From: Rhodococcus sp. 06-462-5
Lineage (GTDB): Bacteria > Actinomycetota > Actinomycetes > Mycobacteriales > Mycobacteriaceae
Length of the DNA stretch: 51,994 nt
Assembly (NCBI RefSeq): GCF_002258315.1
Contig: NZ_NOYD01000045.1
Location: 1-51,994 of the forward strand
Reading direction: 5' to 3'
The position numbers and the translations under genes are program-made. Shown here one piece after another: positions 24,651 to 31,997 of this stretch (within the stretch, counting starts at the first letter, position 1; every line of letters begins with the position of its first letter). Under the pieces are notes generated by a model that saw nothing but the letters and a program-made list of their open reading frames with translations, was not told where the DNA came from and did no database searches.

Positions 24651-26072
24651 ATGACCGCAGCGATCTGGCAACTGAGCGAGAGTGAACTCCTCGCCGACGC
24701 CGCCGCGGTCTCCCACCAGATCCAACTGCTCGAAGCCCGACGCATCGCCCTCGTCGCCGACATCGACACCCGCGTGAGCCGGGAGAAGCTCGGCTTCCCC
24801 GGACCCGCCGGCTGGCTGACCTCCACCACCCTTCTCTCGCCGTCCAAGGCCACCAAGATCGTCGCCCTCGCCCGCGGACTGAAGAACTTCCCCGACATCG
24901 CCGACGCCGTGAACACCGGAGTCATGTCCGTCGACCACGCCGCGTTGATCCTCACCTTCGCCGAAACCCCACCGAAGGACCTCCCGGAAGAGGGGCGCGT
25001 TATGGCCCGCACCGCGATGATCGCCGCCGCGACCGGGCCCGACGCGCGCACCGGCCGGATCCGGGCAGCGATCACCAAGCTCGAGGACGAGTTCGGCGGC
25101 AAGACCCCACCACCCGAGAACACCGACCGCAACGAACTCTTCGCCTCCAAGACCTTGAACGGGCGGCTGGTACTCAAAGGAGACTTCGATGCGATCACCG
25201 GAGAAAAGCTGCTCACCGCACTCTCACCGCTGACCGAACCCCACCCCGCCGCCGACGGCACCCAAGACGAACGCAGCCCCGCCAGGCGCAGAGCCGACGC
25301 CTTCGGACACATCCTCGACCAGTACCTCGCCTCCAGTGATCGACCCATCGAAGGCGGTGAACGCCCGCACCTGAACCTGCACATCAGCCTGCGCGACCTC
25401 ACCGACCTCCGCGACAGTGCTGACAGCGCCGACGCCGACGACATCACCGACGACGAAACCTCACGCGCAGCAGCCGAATCCGGCACCGACACCGTCGATC
25501 CGGTCGACATCAACACCGGAAACCCGATCCACCCCGACACGGCAGAGTCGGACGCGGCGGATGAACCCGAGGGCGGCAGTGCTGCCGGAGCGGCCGCCAA
25601 TCGTGGCGCGTATCGCGACCTGTTCGGCGACGGCACTTCGGTTGGGTGGCTGCCCTGGATGGGACCACTGTCCCGCAACACCTCCCGCCAACTCGCCTGC
25701 GACTGTGTCCTGACAGCGATCGTCATGGACGAGAACGGCTCCCCGATCAACCTCGCCCGCACCGCACGCACCGTCACCGCAAAACAACGCAAAGCCCTCA
25801 TCGCGAGAGATCACACCTGCGCCTTCCCCGGCTGTGGCAAACCCGCATCCTGGACAGAGGCGCACCATATTTGGCATTGGGCCGATGGCGGCCCCACCGA
25901 CATGAACAACCTCGTCCTACTCTGCGGATTCCACCACCGACTCCTCCACCACAGTGACTGGGAAGTGTTCATCGGTATCGATCAGCACCCCTGGTTCGTA
26001 CCCCCGGCGTCCGTGGACCCGTACCGACAACCCAGACCATCCCACGCCCGAGCAGGCCCCCACATCGCCTGA
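24651..26072 (+). CDS. DUF222 / 13E12-family HNH endonuclease
   Basis: The 473-aa protein has the N-terminal DUF222 helical domain (residues 1-300, with LGFPGPAGWLTSTTLLSPSKATK) and an acidic low-complexity linker (about residues 240-320). Its C-terminal HNH nuclease includes HTCAFPGCGKPASWTEAHHIWHWADGG, a conserved Asn-containing helix and CGFHHRLLHH. The zinc-ligand cysteines and catalytic HH/N/H residues look intact. This family corresponds to the REP13E12 repeats of mycobacteria, where copies serve as phage integration targets and are SOS-induced. I use ATG 24651 because the promoter makes a leaderless transcript there; the longer reading from TTG 24615 would run through the LexA box. Direct repeats flank the gene, suggesting it arrived as a unit. 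Confidence 0.9.
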   Translation: MTAAIWQLSESELLADAAAVSHQIQLLEARRIALVADIDTRVSREKLGFPGPAGWLTSTTLLSPSKATKIVALARGLKNFPDIADAVNTGVMSVDHAALILTFAETPPKDLPEEGRVMARTAMIAAATGPDARTGRIRAAITKLEDEFGGKTPPPENTDRNELFASKTLNGRLVLKGDFDAITGEKLLTALSPLTEPHPAADGTQDERSPARRRADAFGHILDQYLASSDRPIEGGERPHLNLHISLRDLTDLRDSADSADADDITDDETSRAAAESGTDTVDPVDINTGNPIHPDTAESDAADEPEGGSAAGAAANRGAYRDLFGDGTSVGWLPWMGPLSRNTSRQLACDCVLTAIVMDENGSPINLARTARTVTAKQRKALIARDHTCAFPGCGKPASWTEAHHIWHWADGGPTDMNNLVLLCGFHHRLLHHSDWEVFIGIDQHPWFVPPASVDPYRQPRPSHARAGPHIA

Positions 26073-26091
26073 ACCCGCCCAAAGACCACTC

Positions 26092-26125
26092 CAGCCCCGC
26101 ACCGAAACACCGGTGCGGGGCTGGA
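26092..26125 (+). terminator. Strong hairpin after the HNH gene
   Basis: CCAGCCCCGCACCG (26092-26105) pairs perfectly with CGGTGCGGGGCTGG (26112-26125) over a 6-base loop, 20 bases after the HNH stop codon. It has high GC and no U-tract. It lies inside the cassette and isolates the HNH transcript from the convergent siderophore gene. Confidence 0.75.
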
Positions 26126-26188
26126 AGAGATTGTTCGACAAGCTGATTCGGTCGAATCAAGGATCAGACACCGCGGTCGTGCCACATC

Positions 26189-26234
26189 ACCTCGAGCAGG
26201 TGTTGGAACAGGAACGACAGCGCGAGGTCTACTG
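26189..26234 (+). repeat. 46-bp direct repeat, copy B (photolyase 3'-end remnant)
   Basis: This copy encodes LEQVLEQERQREVY in frame but has TGG where the photolyase has its stop. It lies two bases from the stop codon of the convergent substrate-binding gene. Since all differences from copy A are silent, it probably derives from a functional photolyase gene of a related strain, not from random decay. Confidence 0.95.
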
Positions 26235-26236
26235 GC

Positions 26237-27286
26237 CTAGTTCGCGTCGAGCGTCGCCACCGCCTCGTCGATCATCGGCACGTATCGCTCGAGTGCCCAC
26301 GGCACCGTCAGCGGGTTGATGATGGACGACCCGGTGACGAAGGACTGATCCGTCGGTGCCACAACAGAACCGCGAGATACGGCCGGGATCTGCTTGTACG
26401 CAGGCTGATTCTCGGTGTCGGTGCGGTTCTGGGGATCCGAGTAGAAGGTGAAGATCAAGTCGGAATCGTTCAGCAGATTCGCGTTCTCCAAACCGATGAC
26501 CGCCGAGTCTGTGCCCTCGGTCTCGTCGAGCGTGTTCACTACCGGATCGACCTGCAACCCGAGCGCACGTACCATCGCGACGCGCTGCTCGTCGGCGAGG
26601 AACACCCCCAGCGTCCCCGGACCGGTGTTGTAGATGTACGAAAAGCTCACTCCGGCATATTCGGGATGATCGGTGGTGGCGTCGGCGAAGCGGGCCTTGA
26701 TCTTGTCGATCTCCTCCGCTGCCTTCTGCTCCTCACCCATGGCCTTGCCGATGACGGTGATCTGATCTTCCCAGGTGATCGTCCACGGCTGCTCCTCGTA
26801 GGCGACCACCGGAGCGAACGCACTGAGCTTGTCGAACTGGTCCTGCGTCACTCCCGACCACGGCGCCAGGATCAGATCAGGTTCGAGGGCGGCGATGGCT
26901 TCGATGTTGAGTTCGGTTCCACCGGTGAATTGTTCGGGAAGTTCGGCACCCAACTCGGTGACTGCGTCGTGAACCCACGGCAGATACCCCGATTCGTCGG
27001 CACCCCACGAGTACTCCTCGACGCCGACCGGGACGGTGCCCAGTGCGATCGCCGTCTCGGACGACCCCTGACCGAGAGTCACGATGCGCTCGGGCTTCTC
27101 GGTGATGACGGCCTGCCCCAGAGCCGATTCGATGGTGACGGCCGCGAAATCACCGCCTCCCGACTGCTCGGGCTCGGTAGTGTCGGAGGACGAGCATGCA
27201 CCGACCACCAGGGCCGACACCGCGAGCACGGACAGCAGGGACGCGCGGCGGGCAGTCCGTGGACCGGGCGAAGAAACAGAGAACAT
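26237..27286 (-). CDS. Iron-siderophore ABC transporter substrate-binding lipoprotein
   Basis: This 349-aa protein has a signal peptide ending in the lipobox VVGACSSS, then a FepB/FecB-type periplasmic-binding fold (TroA-like): PERIVTLGQGSSETAIALGTVPVGV near residue 65, LEPDLILAP near 135, and a long connecting helix near 190-200. It should capture ferric siderophores on the outer face of the membrane and hand them to an ABC permease. No permease or ATPase gene is adjacent, so it relies on a transporter encoded elsewhere. An IdeR-like box lies just upstream, which indicates iron repression. Its 3' end touches copy B of the direct repeat, so the photolyase-siderophore junction is probably the ancestral arrangement. 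Confidence 0.9.
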   Translation of the reverse strand: MFSVSSPGPRTARRASLLSVLAVSALVVGACSSSDTTEPEQSGGGDFAAVTIESALGQAVITEKPERIVTLGQGSSETAIALGTVPVGVEEYSWGADESGYLPWVHDAVTELGAELPEQFTGGTELNIEAIAALEPDLILAPWSGVTQDQFDKLSAFAPVVAYEEQPWTITWEDQITVIGKAMGEEQKAAEEIDKIKARFADATTDHPEYAGVSFSYIYNTGPGTLGVFLADEQRVAMVRALGLQVDPVVNTLDETEGTDSAVIGLENANLLNDSDLIFTFYSDPQNRTDTENQPAYKQIPAVSRGSVVAPTDQSFVTGSSIINPLTVPWALERYVPMIDEAVATLDAN

Positions 27287-27318
27287 GGTTACCTTTCGAC
27301 AAGCAAAGAAGCGTGAAG

Positions 27319-27337
27319 TAAGAGTAGGCTAACCTTC
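27319..27337. promoter_or_regulatory. IdeR/DtxR-like iron box
   Basis: On the coding (minus) strand this reads GAAGGTTAGCCTACTCTTA and matches 14 of 19 positions of TTAGGTTAGSCTAACCTAA, including the GGTTAGCCTA core. It sits about 33 bases upstream of the siderophore-binding lipoprotein start, so iron-loaded IdeR should repress that gene. Confidence 0.75.
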
Positions 27338-27387
27338 AGTACGGATTCAAATGCGCTGCGCAACGCATGTTCGCTACGGTGGGAGCC

Positions 27388-28212
27388 ATGAGCCTTCCTC
27401 GTCCCGCCCCTGATCGGACAGCCGTCGTGACCGGAGCGTCCTCGGGAATCGGAGCCGCGATCGCCCGCGTGCTCGCATCCCGCGGCCATGGCGTCACCCT
27501 CGTCGCCCGGCGGGCAGACAAGCTCGAAGACTTGGCACAGGAGATCCGCGCACGGGGAGTCCGAGCCGAAGTGCTCGCCGCAGACCTGTCCGATCGCAGC
27601 GCTCGCGCCGAACTACTGGGCCGCATCACCGAACTCGGCCTCATCCCGGACATCCTGATCAACAACGCCGGGCTCTCCACCCTCGGACCGGTCGCAGAAT
27701 CCGACCCGGACGCCGAGATGCACATGATCGAGGTAGACGTGGTCGCCGTCGCGGACCTGTGCACCCGATTTCTCCCCGGCATGATCGAACGACGACGCGG
27801 CGCACTGCTCAACGTGGCCTCGACGGCTGCTTTTCAGCCTCTGCCCGGACAGGCCGGTTACGGCGCGTGCAAGGCGTTCGTGCTCTCCTACACCCAGTCC
27901 CTGACCGGCGAGCTGAAGGGAACGGGCGTGACCGCAACTGCACTGTGCCCCGGCCCGGTGCAGACCGGGTTCGGCGAAGCCGCCGGCTTCGCGAAAGACG
28001 ATGCAGAGAAAGCACTTCCGTCGATCATGTGGGTCTCTGCCGAGACGGTGGCCAGAACTGCCGTCGACGACATGACCAAGGGACGCATGGTGTCGATCCC
28101 CGGGCCCGCCAATCGAATCGGATCGATCTTCGCGCAGATAACCCCGCGCACACTGTTGGTCCCGATGCTCAGTCGTGTTCATCCCGGCCTGAAGAAGGGT
28201 GCGTCGTCGTGA
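27388..28212 (+). CDS. Short-chain dehydrogenase/reductase (SDR)
   Basis: The 274-aa protein is a classical SDR with the cofactor motif TGASSGIGAAIARVLA (residues 13-28), the ARR segment favouring NADP(H), the NNAG structural motif, and the catalytic Ser and YxxxK (YGACK, about residue 162). The substrate is unknown; the closest family pattern is the DltE/YqjQ-like ketoreductases. ATG 27388 follows GGTGGGAG. Its stop overlaps the start of the SRPBCC gene by four bases (GTGA), so the pair is translationally coupled. Confidence 0.9.
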   Translation: MSLPRPAPDRTAVVTGASSGIGAAIARVLASRGHGVTLVARRADKLEDLAQEIRARGVRAEVLAADLSDRSARAELLGRITELGLIPDILINNAGLSTLGPVAESDPDAEMHMIEVDVVAVADLCTRFLPGMIERRRGALLNVASTAAFQPLPGQAGYGACKAFVLSYTQSLTGELKGTGVTATALCPGPVQTGFGEAAGFAKDDAEKALPSIMWVSAETVARTAVDDMTKGRMVSIPGPANRIGSIFAQITPRTLLVPMLSRVHPGLKKGASS

Positions 28213-28703
28213 AGCGCGAACTCACCGTTTCCGACAGCATCGTCGTCGATGCCGACGCCGACACTCTCTACGCTGCCATCAGCGACCCCACGAAAATGGG
28301 TCAGTGGAGCCCCGAGAACACCGGTGCCACCGTGCACGAACCCCGCGACACCGCGTACGTGGGAATGGTGTTCGACGGAACCAACAAACGCGGCCCGGCT
28401 ACGTGGGTCACCCGCTGCACCGTCACCGCGGCCGACCCGGGCAAGACCTTCGAGTTCCGCGTCCACGCCATCGGCAAGAGCGCCCCGAAGATCAAGGGCG
28501 CGAACGCAACCTGGCGATACGACTTCGAGCCGGTCGAGGGCGGCACGAAAGTCACCGAGACCTGGACCGACGACCGCACGAAGTGGCCCGACGCACTGGC
28601 CCTCGTGTTCGACAAGATCGTCACCAGCGGAAAGACGTTCCCGCAGTTCCAGCGTCGCAACATCCGTAAGACGCTGGAGAACCTGCAGAAGCGTTACGCC
28701 TGA
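28209..28703 (+). CDS. SRPBCC (START-like) family protein
   Basis: This 164-aa protein has the polyketide cyclase/dehydrase (SRPBCC) helix-grip fold: an opening strand SDSIVVDADADTLYAAISDP, the MGQWSPE segment, a central set of strands and the long C-terminal helix FPQFQRRNIRKTLENLQKRY. Such proteins form a hydrophobic pocket for a lipid or aromatic ligand and may act as binding proteins or cyclases. It starts at GTG 28209 inside the SDR stop, so the SDR may act on the ligand this protein holds. Its 3' end overlaps the convergent DinB-fold gene by ten bases. Confidence 0.85.
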   Translation: MKRELTVSDSIVVDADADTLYAAISDPTKMGQWSPENTGATVHEPRDTAYVGMVFDGTNKRGPATWVTRCTVTAADPGKTFEFRVHAIGKSAPKIKGANATWRYDFEPVEGGTKVTETWTDDRTKWPDALALVFDKIVTSGKTFPQFQRRNIRKTLENLQKRYA

Positions 28704-29209
28704 GCGTTTCTGGAGTACATCCCGAGCACGTACGACGCCTGCCCCGCGTGCTGGAGGTCGTCGGACAGGACCGAGACCAGCCTGGTGCCCAGGGTGACCG
28801 GCGGGTTCCAGTTCTCGTCGACGATCCGGTCCAGATCGTCGACCCCGACACTGCCCAGGTACGCAATGGTTTTCGAGTGCACTGCGTCGTAGTACTCGCG
28901 TAGTAGCTCGGCACTCGAGGCGACCTCGGCGACGTCGGAGGATGACTGGCCGTACCCGATGTCGGACTTGTCGAACGGGAGGCCGAAACGCTCGAACCAC
29001 GAATCCGACGTCCAGACCTGTTCGCTCCCGGCCACACCCGCGATGTGGTCGTCCTGCACCCGAGTCAGGTGCCACACCAACCACGCGATGCTGTTGGCAT
29101 CGGCGTCCGGTCGATAGGTCAACGCAGCCGCGGGGATGTCGTCCAGGACCGAATGAACAAGTTCCTTGATTCGATCGAACGTGTCGGTGAGCAGGTCGTT
29201 GTGATTCAT
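28694..29209 (-). CDS. DinB-fold / DUF664 family protein
   Basis: The 171-aa protein has the four-helix DinB/YfiT fold of mycothiol- or bacillithiol-dependent S-transferases. The N-terminal helix pair contains NSIAWLVWHLTRVQDDH, with the first metal-ligand histidine in WHLTR. Later come an ISD-like region and LSDDLQHAGQASYVLGM, where the final His of the metal triad is expected. In actinobacteria such enzymes often detoxify reactive compounds with mycothiol. ATG 29209 was taken as the start because the longer frame is only the shadow of the neighbour. Confidence 0.8.
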   Translation of the reverse strand: MNHNDLLTDTFDRIKELVHSVLDDIPAAALTYRPDADANSIAWLVWHLTRVQDDHIAGVAGSEQVWTSDSWFERFGLPFDKSDIGYGQSSSDVAEVASSAELLREYYDAVHSKTIAYLGSVGVDDLDRIVDENWNPPVTLGTRLVSVLSDDLQHAGQASYVLGMYSRNAQA

Positions 29210-29309
29210 GAAAGATCCATCTCTTCTGTGACAGCACTGATGACCACTCATGCATACCCCGATGGGGCCGCAGGGAACATCGGGGCGGGTTGAGCGCGTT
29301 GGACCTGAC

Positions 29310-30344
29310 ATGACTGCTCCAGCAATTGTGTACACCCGCACCGGCGACTCGTCCGTCCTCGAACTGAAGGATCGTGTGGTGACCGAGCCCGCCGCAGGTG
29401 AAGTGCGTGTTCGCATCGTGGTCTCGGGCGTCAATCCGACGGATTGGAAGAATCGAACCGGTTCCGGACCGGGTGAGAAGCTGGCTTTCGACGAGGTGGT
29501 ACCCAACCAGGACGGTGCCGGAGTGATCGACGCCGTCGGCCCCGAGGTCGACGGCATCTCCGTCGGAGATCGAGTTTGGGTCTACCTGGCCCAGCATCAG
29601 CGGCCGACCGGAACAGCACAGTCCTTCGCAGTCCTGCCCGCCTCCCGGGTGGTCCCTCTGCCCGACGGCGTCGGCTTCGACGTGGGCGCGAGCCTCGGCG
29701 TGCCCGCGATGACGGCACACCGCGCATTGACCGTCTCCGAGGACGGACCCACGCGGCTGCACCCGGGTGCACTGGACGGCAAGTCGGTGCTCGTCGCCGG
29801 TGGTGCCGGTGCCGTCGGCCATGCCGCGATCCAATTGGCCCGCTGGGCAGGCGCGACCGTGGTCACGACGGTCAGCGGACCGGAGAAGGGCGCACTGGCG
29901 ACCGCTGCGGGCGCGCACCACGTCGTGAACTACAAGACCGGCGACGCCGCCGCAGAGATTCGCAAATTGATCCCCGCCGGAATCGATCTCGTCGTCGAGG
30001 TTGCTCCCGCGCAGAACGCCGCGCTCAATGCTGCTGTGGGAGCGAACCGCGCCTCGATCGCGGTGTACGCCAACAACGGCGGCGACACCGTCACGCTCGA
30101 CGTCCGACCGAACATGGTGCTGAACACTCGCTACCAGTTCGTGCTGCTCTACACCGTGGGCGACGAGGCTCTGCGTAACGCCGAGGCGGACGTCAGCGCG
30201 GCTGCGAAAGCAGGCGTTCTCGACGTGGGCGACGCCACCGGCCTGCCGCTGCACCGCTACTCGTTGAGCGAAACCGCAGCAGCACACGACGCCGTGGAGA
30301 ACGGTGCCGTCGGCAAGGTGCTGATCGACGTCTCCAGCGAATGA
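29310..30344 (+). CDS. Zinc-independent NADPH:quinone oxidoreductase (MDR family)
   Basis: This 344-aa protein belongs to the medium-chain reductase superfamily, quinone oxidoreductase/zeta-crystallin branch. It has a GroES-like N-terminus (GEVRVRIVVSGVNPTDWKNRTG) and no structural or catalytic zinc ligands. The Rossmann motif SVLVAGGAGAVGHAAIQLARWAGATVVTTVSG (about residues 155-186) binds NADPH. It should reduce quinones or alpha,beta-unsaturated carbonyls. ATG 29310 begins MTAPAIVYTRTG, in agreement with family members. It is a single gene with the divergent DinB-fold gene upstream. Confidence 0.9.
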   Translation: MTAPAIVYTRTGDSSVLELKDRVVTEPAAGEVRVRIVVSGVNPTDWKNRTGSGPGEKLAFDEVVPNQDGAGVIDAVGPEVDGISVGDRVWVYLAQHQRPTGTAQSFAVLPASRVVPLPDGVGFDVGASLGVPAMTAHRALTVSEDGPTRLHPGALDGKSVLVAGGAGAVGHAAIQLARWAGATVVTTVSGPEKGALATAAGAHHVVNYKTGDAAAEIRKLIPAGIDLVVEVAPAQNAALNAAVGANRASIAVYANNGGDTVTLDVRPNMVLNTRYQFVLLYTVGDEALRNAEADVSAAAKAGVLDVGDATGLPLHRYSLSETAAAHDAVENGAVGKVLIDVSSE

Positions 30345-30345
30345 A

Positions 30346-30819
30346 TCAGGTGATGACCGGCAACGTGGACCAAGGAAAGTTGATCCACTTGTCGGTCTCA
30401 CGCCACGAGTAGTCCGGCTGCACAATGGTTCTCGGCTTGGTGTAGATCACGGCCGACCGCACGTCGGGCGTATGCGCCTTCAGCAGGTCGATCACCAGCG
30501 CCAGGGTGCGGCCGGAATCGGCGACGTCGTCGACCACGAGCAACTTTTTGCCTACGATCGCATCGGTGTCCAGAAGTGGTTCGAGGACAACGGGATCGGG
30601 AAGGGTCTCCTCGATGTCGGAGTAGAACTCGACATTGAGGGTGCCCGCTGCCTTGACGCCCATCGCGTAGGAGATCGCTCCCGCGGGAATCAGTCCGCCG
30701 CGAGCGATCGCGATGACGATGTCCGGGACGAAGCCGTCGTCGACGATCTTCCTGGTGAGTTCGCGCGAGGCATCCCCGAACGTCGCCCACGTCAGTACTT
30801 CACGTTCCTGATCACTCAC
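30346..30819 (-). CDS. Purine phosphoribosyltransferase-type protein
   Basis: This 157-aa protein is a type I phosphoribosyltransferase with the PRPP-binding loop LLVVDDVADSGRTLALV near residue 98 and an N-terminal IVIAIARGGLIPAG. The length and C-terminus (SWRETDKWINFPW) resemble the Gpt-like xanthine/hypoxanthine salvage enzymes found in actinobacteria and archaea. It should attach PRPP ribose-phosphate to a purine base. It ends two bases from the convergent oxidoreductase gene. Confidence 0.85.
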   Translation of the reverse strand: MSDQEREVLTWATFGDASRELTRKIVDDGFVPDIVIAIARGGLIPAGAISYAMGVKAAGTLNVEFYSDIEETLPDPVVLEPLLDTDAIVGKKLLVVDDVADSGRTLALVIDLLKAHTPDVRSAVIYTKPRTIVQPDYSWRETDKWINFPWSTLPVIT

Positions 30820-30903
30820 GAAGGACCACTCTACCCAGAACCCGATTTTGCCAATCGAGCAAATTTATTTGCGCACCCGTCCGTGAGCGGGCATTCTCGA
30901 ACC

Positions 30904-31572
30904 ATGGCCGACCACACGCACGCTCACACTCATGCCGCCGACCGGACCCCCGCAGAGCCGGACTTCGAGAACGGTGCCTTCGACGAAGCATTCTGGGACG
31001 ACCTCTACAACCAGCGCACCACCATCTGGAGCGGGAATCCCAATGCCGTGTTGGTACAGGAAGCGTCCGAGCTGACTCCGGGCCGCGCCCTGGACATCGG
31101 CTGCGGGGAAGGTGCCGACTCCCTGTGGCTGGCCGGTGAAGGCTGGCACGTGACCGGCGTCGACATCTCCGACGTCGCCCTCGGCCGCGCCCGCGCGGCA
31201 CAACAGGGACTCGAGCCGAAGGCAGTCGCGGTGAACTGGCAGCAGCAAGACGTTCTGGACTGGACTCCCCCGGCCGATTCGTTCGATCTGGTGTCGGTGC
31301 ACTTCCTTCAGGTGCCACCGGACGAGCTCGAGTTGACCACCCGCAGGTTCGCCGCAGCCGTCGCACCGAAGGGGCGTCTGCTGATCGTCGGCCACAGTCC
31401 CAGCGACAGCCACGCCTCACAGCATCCGGCCAAGCACCGACTCTTCGCGCCGGAACCGGTCGTCGCTGCGGCGGGCGACGGGTTCGAGGTGATCCACGCC
31501 GAACACCGCACCCGCATGACGCCGGACGGCGACGATCGCATCGACACGGTCGTGGTGCTGCAACGTCGGTAG
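30904..31572 (+). CDS. Class I SAM-dependent methyltransferase
   Basis: This 222-aa protein has the SAM-binding motif ALDIGCGEGADSLWLA (motif I, about residue 63), the acidic motif II GVDISDVALGRAR, and post-motif DSFDLVSVHFLQVP. The histidine-rich start (DHTHAHTHAADRT) is unusual and could bind metal. The pattern resembles tellurite-resistance TehB-like or thiopurine methyltransferase-like enzymes, but the substrate is unknown. A VanZ-like membrane protein follows nine bases downstream, so the two are probably co-transcribed. Confidence 0.87.
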   Translation: MADHTHAHTHAADRTPAEPDFENGAFDEAFWDDLYNQRTTIWSGNPNAVLVQEASELTPGRALDIGCGEGADSLWLAGEGWHVTGVDISDVALGRARAAQQGLEPKAVAVNWQQQDVLDWTPPADSFDLVSVHFLQVPPDELELTTRRFAAAVAPKGRLLIVGHSPSDSHASQHPAKHRLFAPEPVVAAAGDGFEVIHAEHRTRMTPDGDDRIDTVVVLQRR

Positions 31573-31581
31573 GCTCGGACG

Positions 31582-31944
31582 GTGTTCACGCCGACGACGT
31601 TACGAATTCCCCTGGCCGTCACCTTCGTCGTCGCGCTGATCGTGCTCTTCACCCCCGCATCCGGGGTGCCCTCGGGATTTCAGCACAGCGACAAGATCAT
31701 CCACTTCGTACTGTTCGCAGCCCTGGCGTACACCTCACGCATGGCCGGAATCGACTGGATCCGAACCGCACTGTGGGTACTGGCGTTCGCGGCGATCTCG
31801 GAGGTCCTGCAGGCGATCCTGCCTCTGGGACGCTCCGGATCGCTCGCCGACGCTCTCGCCGACGCCACCGGAGTTGCTGTGGGCCTGGTCGCAGCGAGTC
31901 GGGTTCTACCGCAGCGCGTCGAACGCGCCCCGGGCCTGCACTAG
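31582..31944 (+). CDS. VanZ-like membrane protein
   Basis: The 120-aa product has four predicted hydrophobic segments and the VanZ-like signature HSDKIIHFVLFAALAYTSR followed by EVLQAILPLGRSGSLADALADATG. VanZ confers low-level teicoplanin resistance in enterococci, but most bacterial VanZ-like proteins have unknown roles. GTG 31582 was chosen. It lies between a methyltransferase and the Stealth glycan gene, all on one strand, so an envelope role is reasonable but unproven. Confidence 0.75.
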   Translation: MFTPTTLRIPLAVTFVVALIVLFTPASGVPSGFQHSDKIIHFVLFAALAYTSRMAGIDWIRTALWVLAFAAISEVLQAILPLGRSGSLADALADATGVAVGLVAASRVLPQRVERAPGLH

Positions 31945-31997
31945 ACTGACCCTGCACCGGGGTCCCTCGGCCAGCGCGCGACTCCGGAAGGAACGTC

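Larger units (their letters stand above)
24397..26234 (+). mobile_element. Probable 1.84-kb DUF222-HNH cassette inserted at the photolyase 3' end
   Basis: The interval contains a short hairpin (GACCGTC/GACGGTC, 24441-24460), an AT-rich upstream region, a LexA-box promoter, one HNH endonuclease gene, a strong terminator hairpin, and a second copy of the photolyase 3' end. The recipient gene is left intact at copy A, while copy B lies directly against the convergent siderophore-binding gene. That is what insertion at the end of a gene with regeneration of its coding sequence would leave. There is no integrase or transposase, so the HNH protein itself or homologous recombination would have to explain mobility. 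Mobility is inferred from one genome only. Confidence 0.55.

Noticed and set aside
25954..26319. A plus-strand frame including the copied photolyase end
   Set aside because: It starts inside the HNH gene and runs into the convergent siderophore gene. Only the 14 residues from copy B resemble a protein, so I treat it as a repeat and not a gene.
28179..30425. A 748-codon open frame on the minus strand
   Set aside because: It overlaps three well-supported genes (SRPBCC, DinB-fold and oxidoreductase) and shows no domain. It is a codon-bias shadow.
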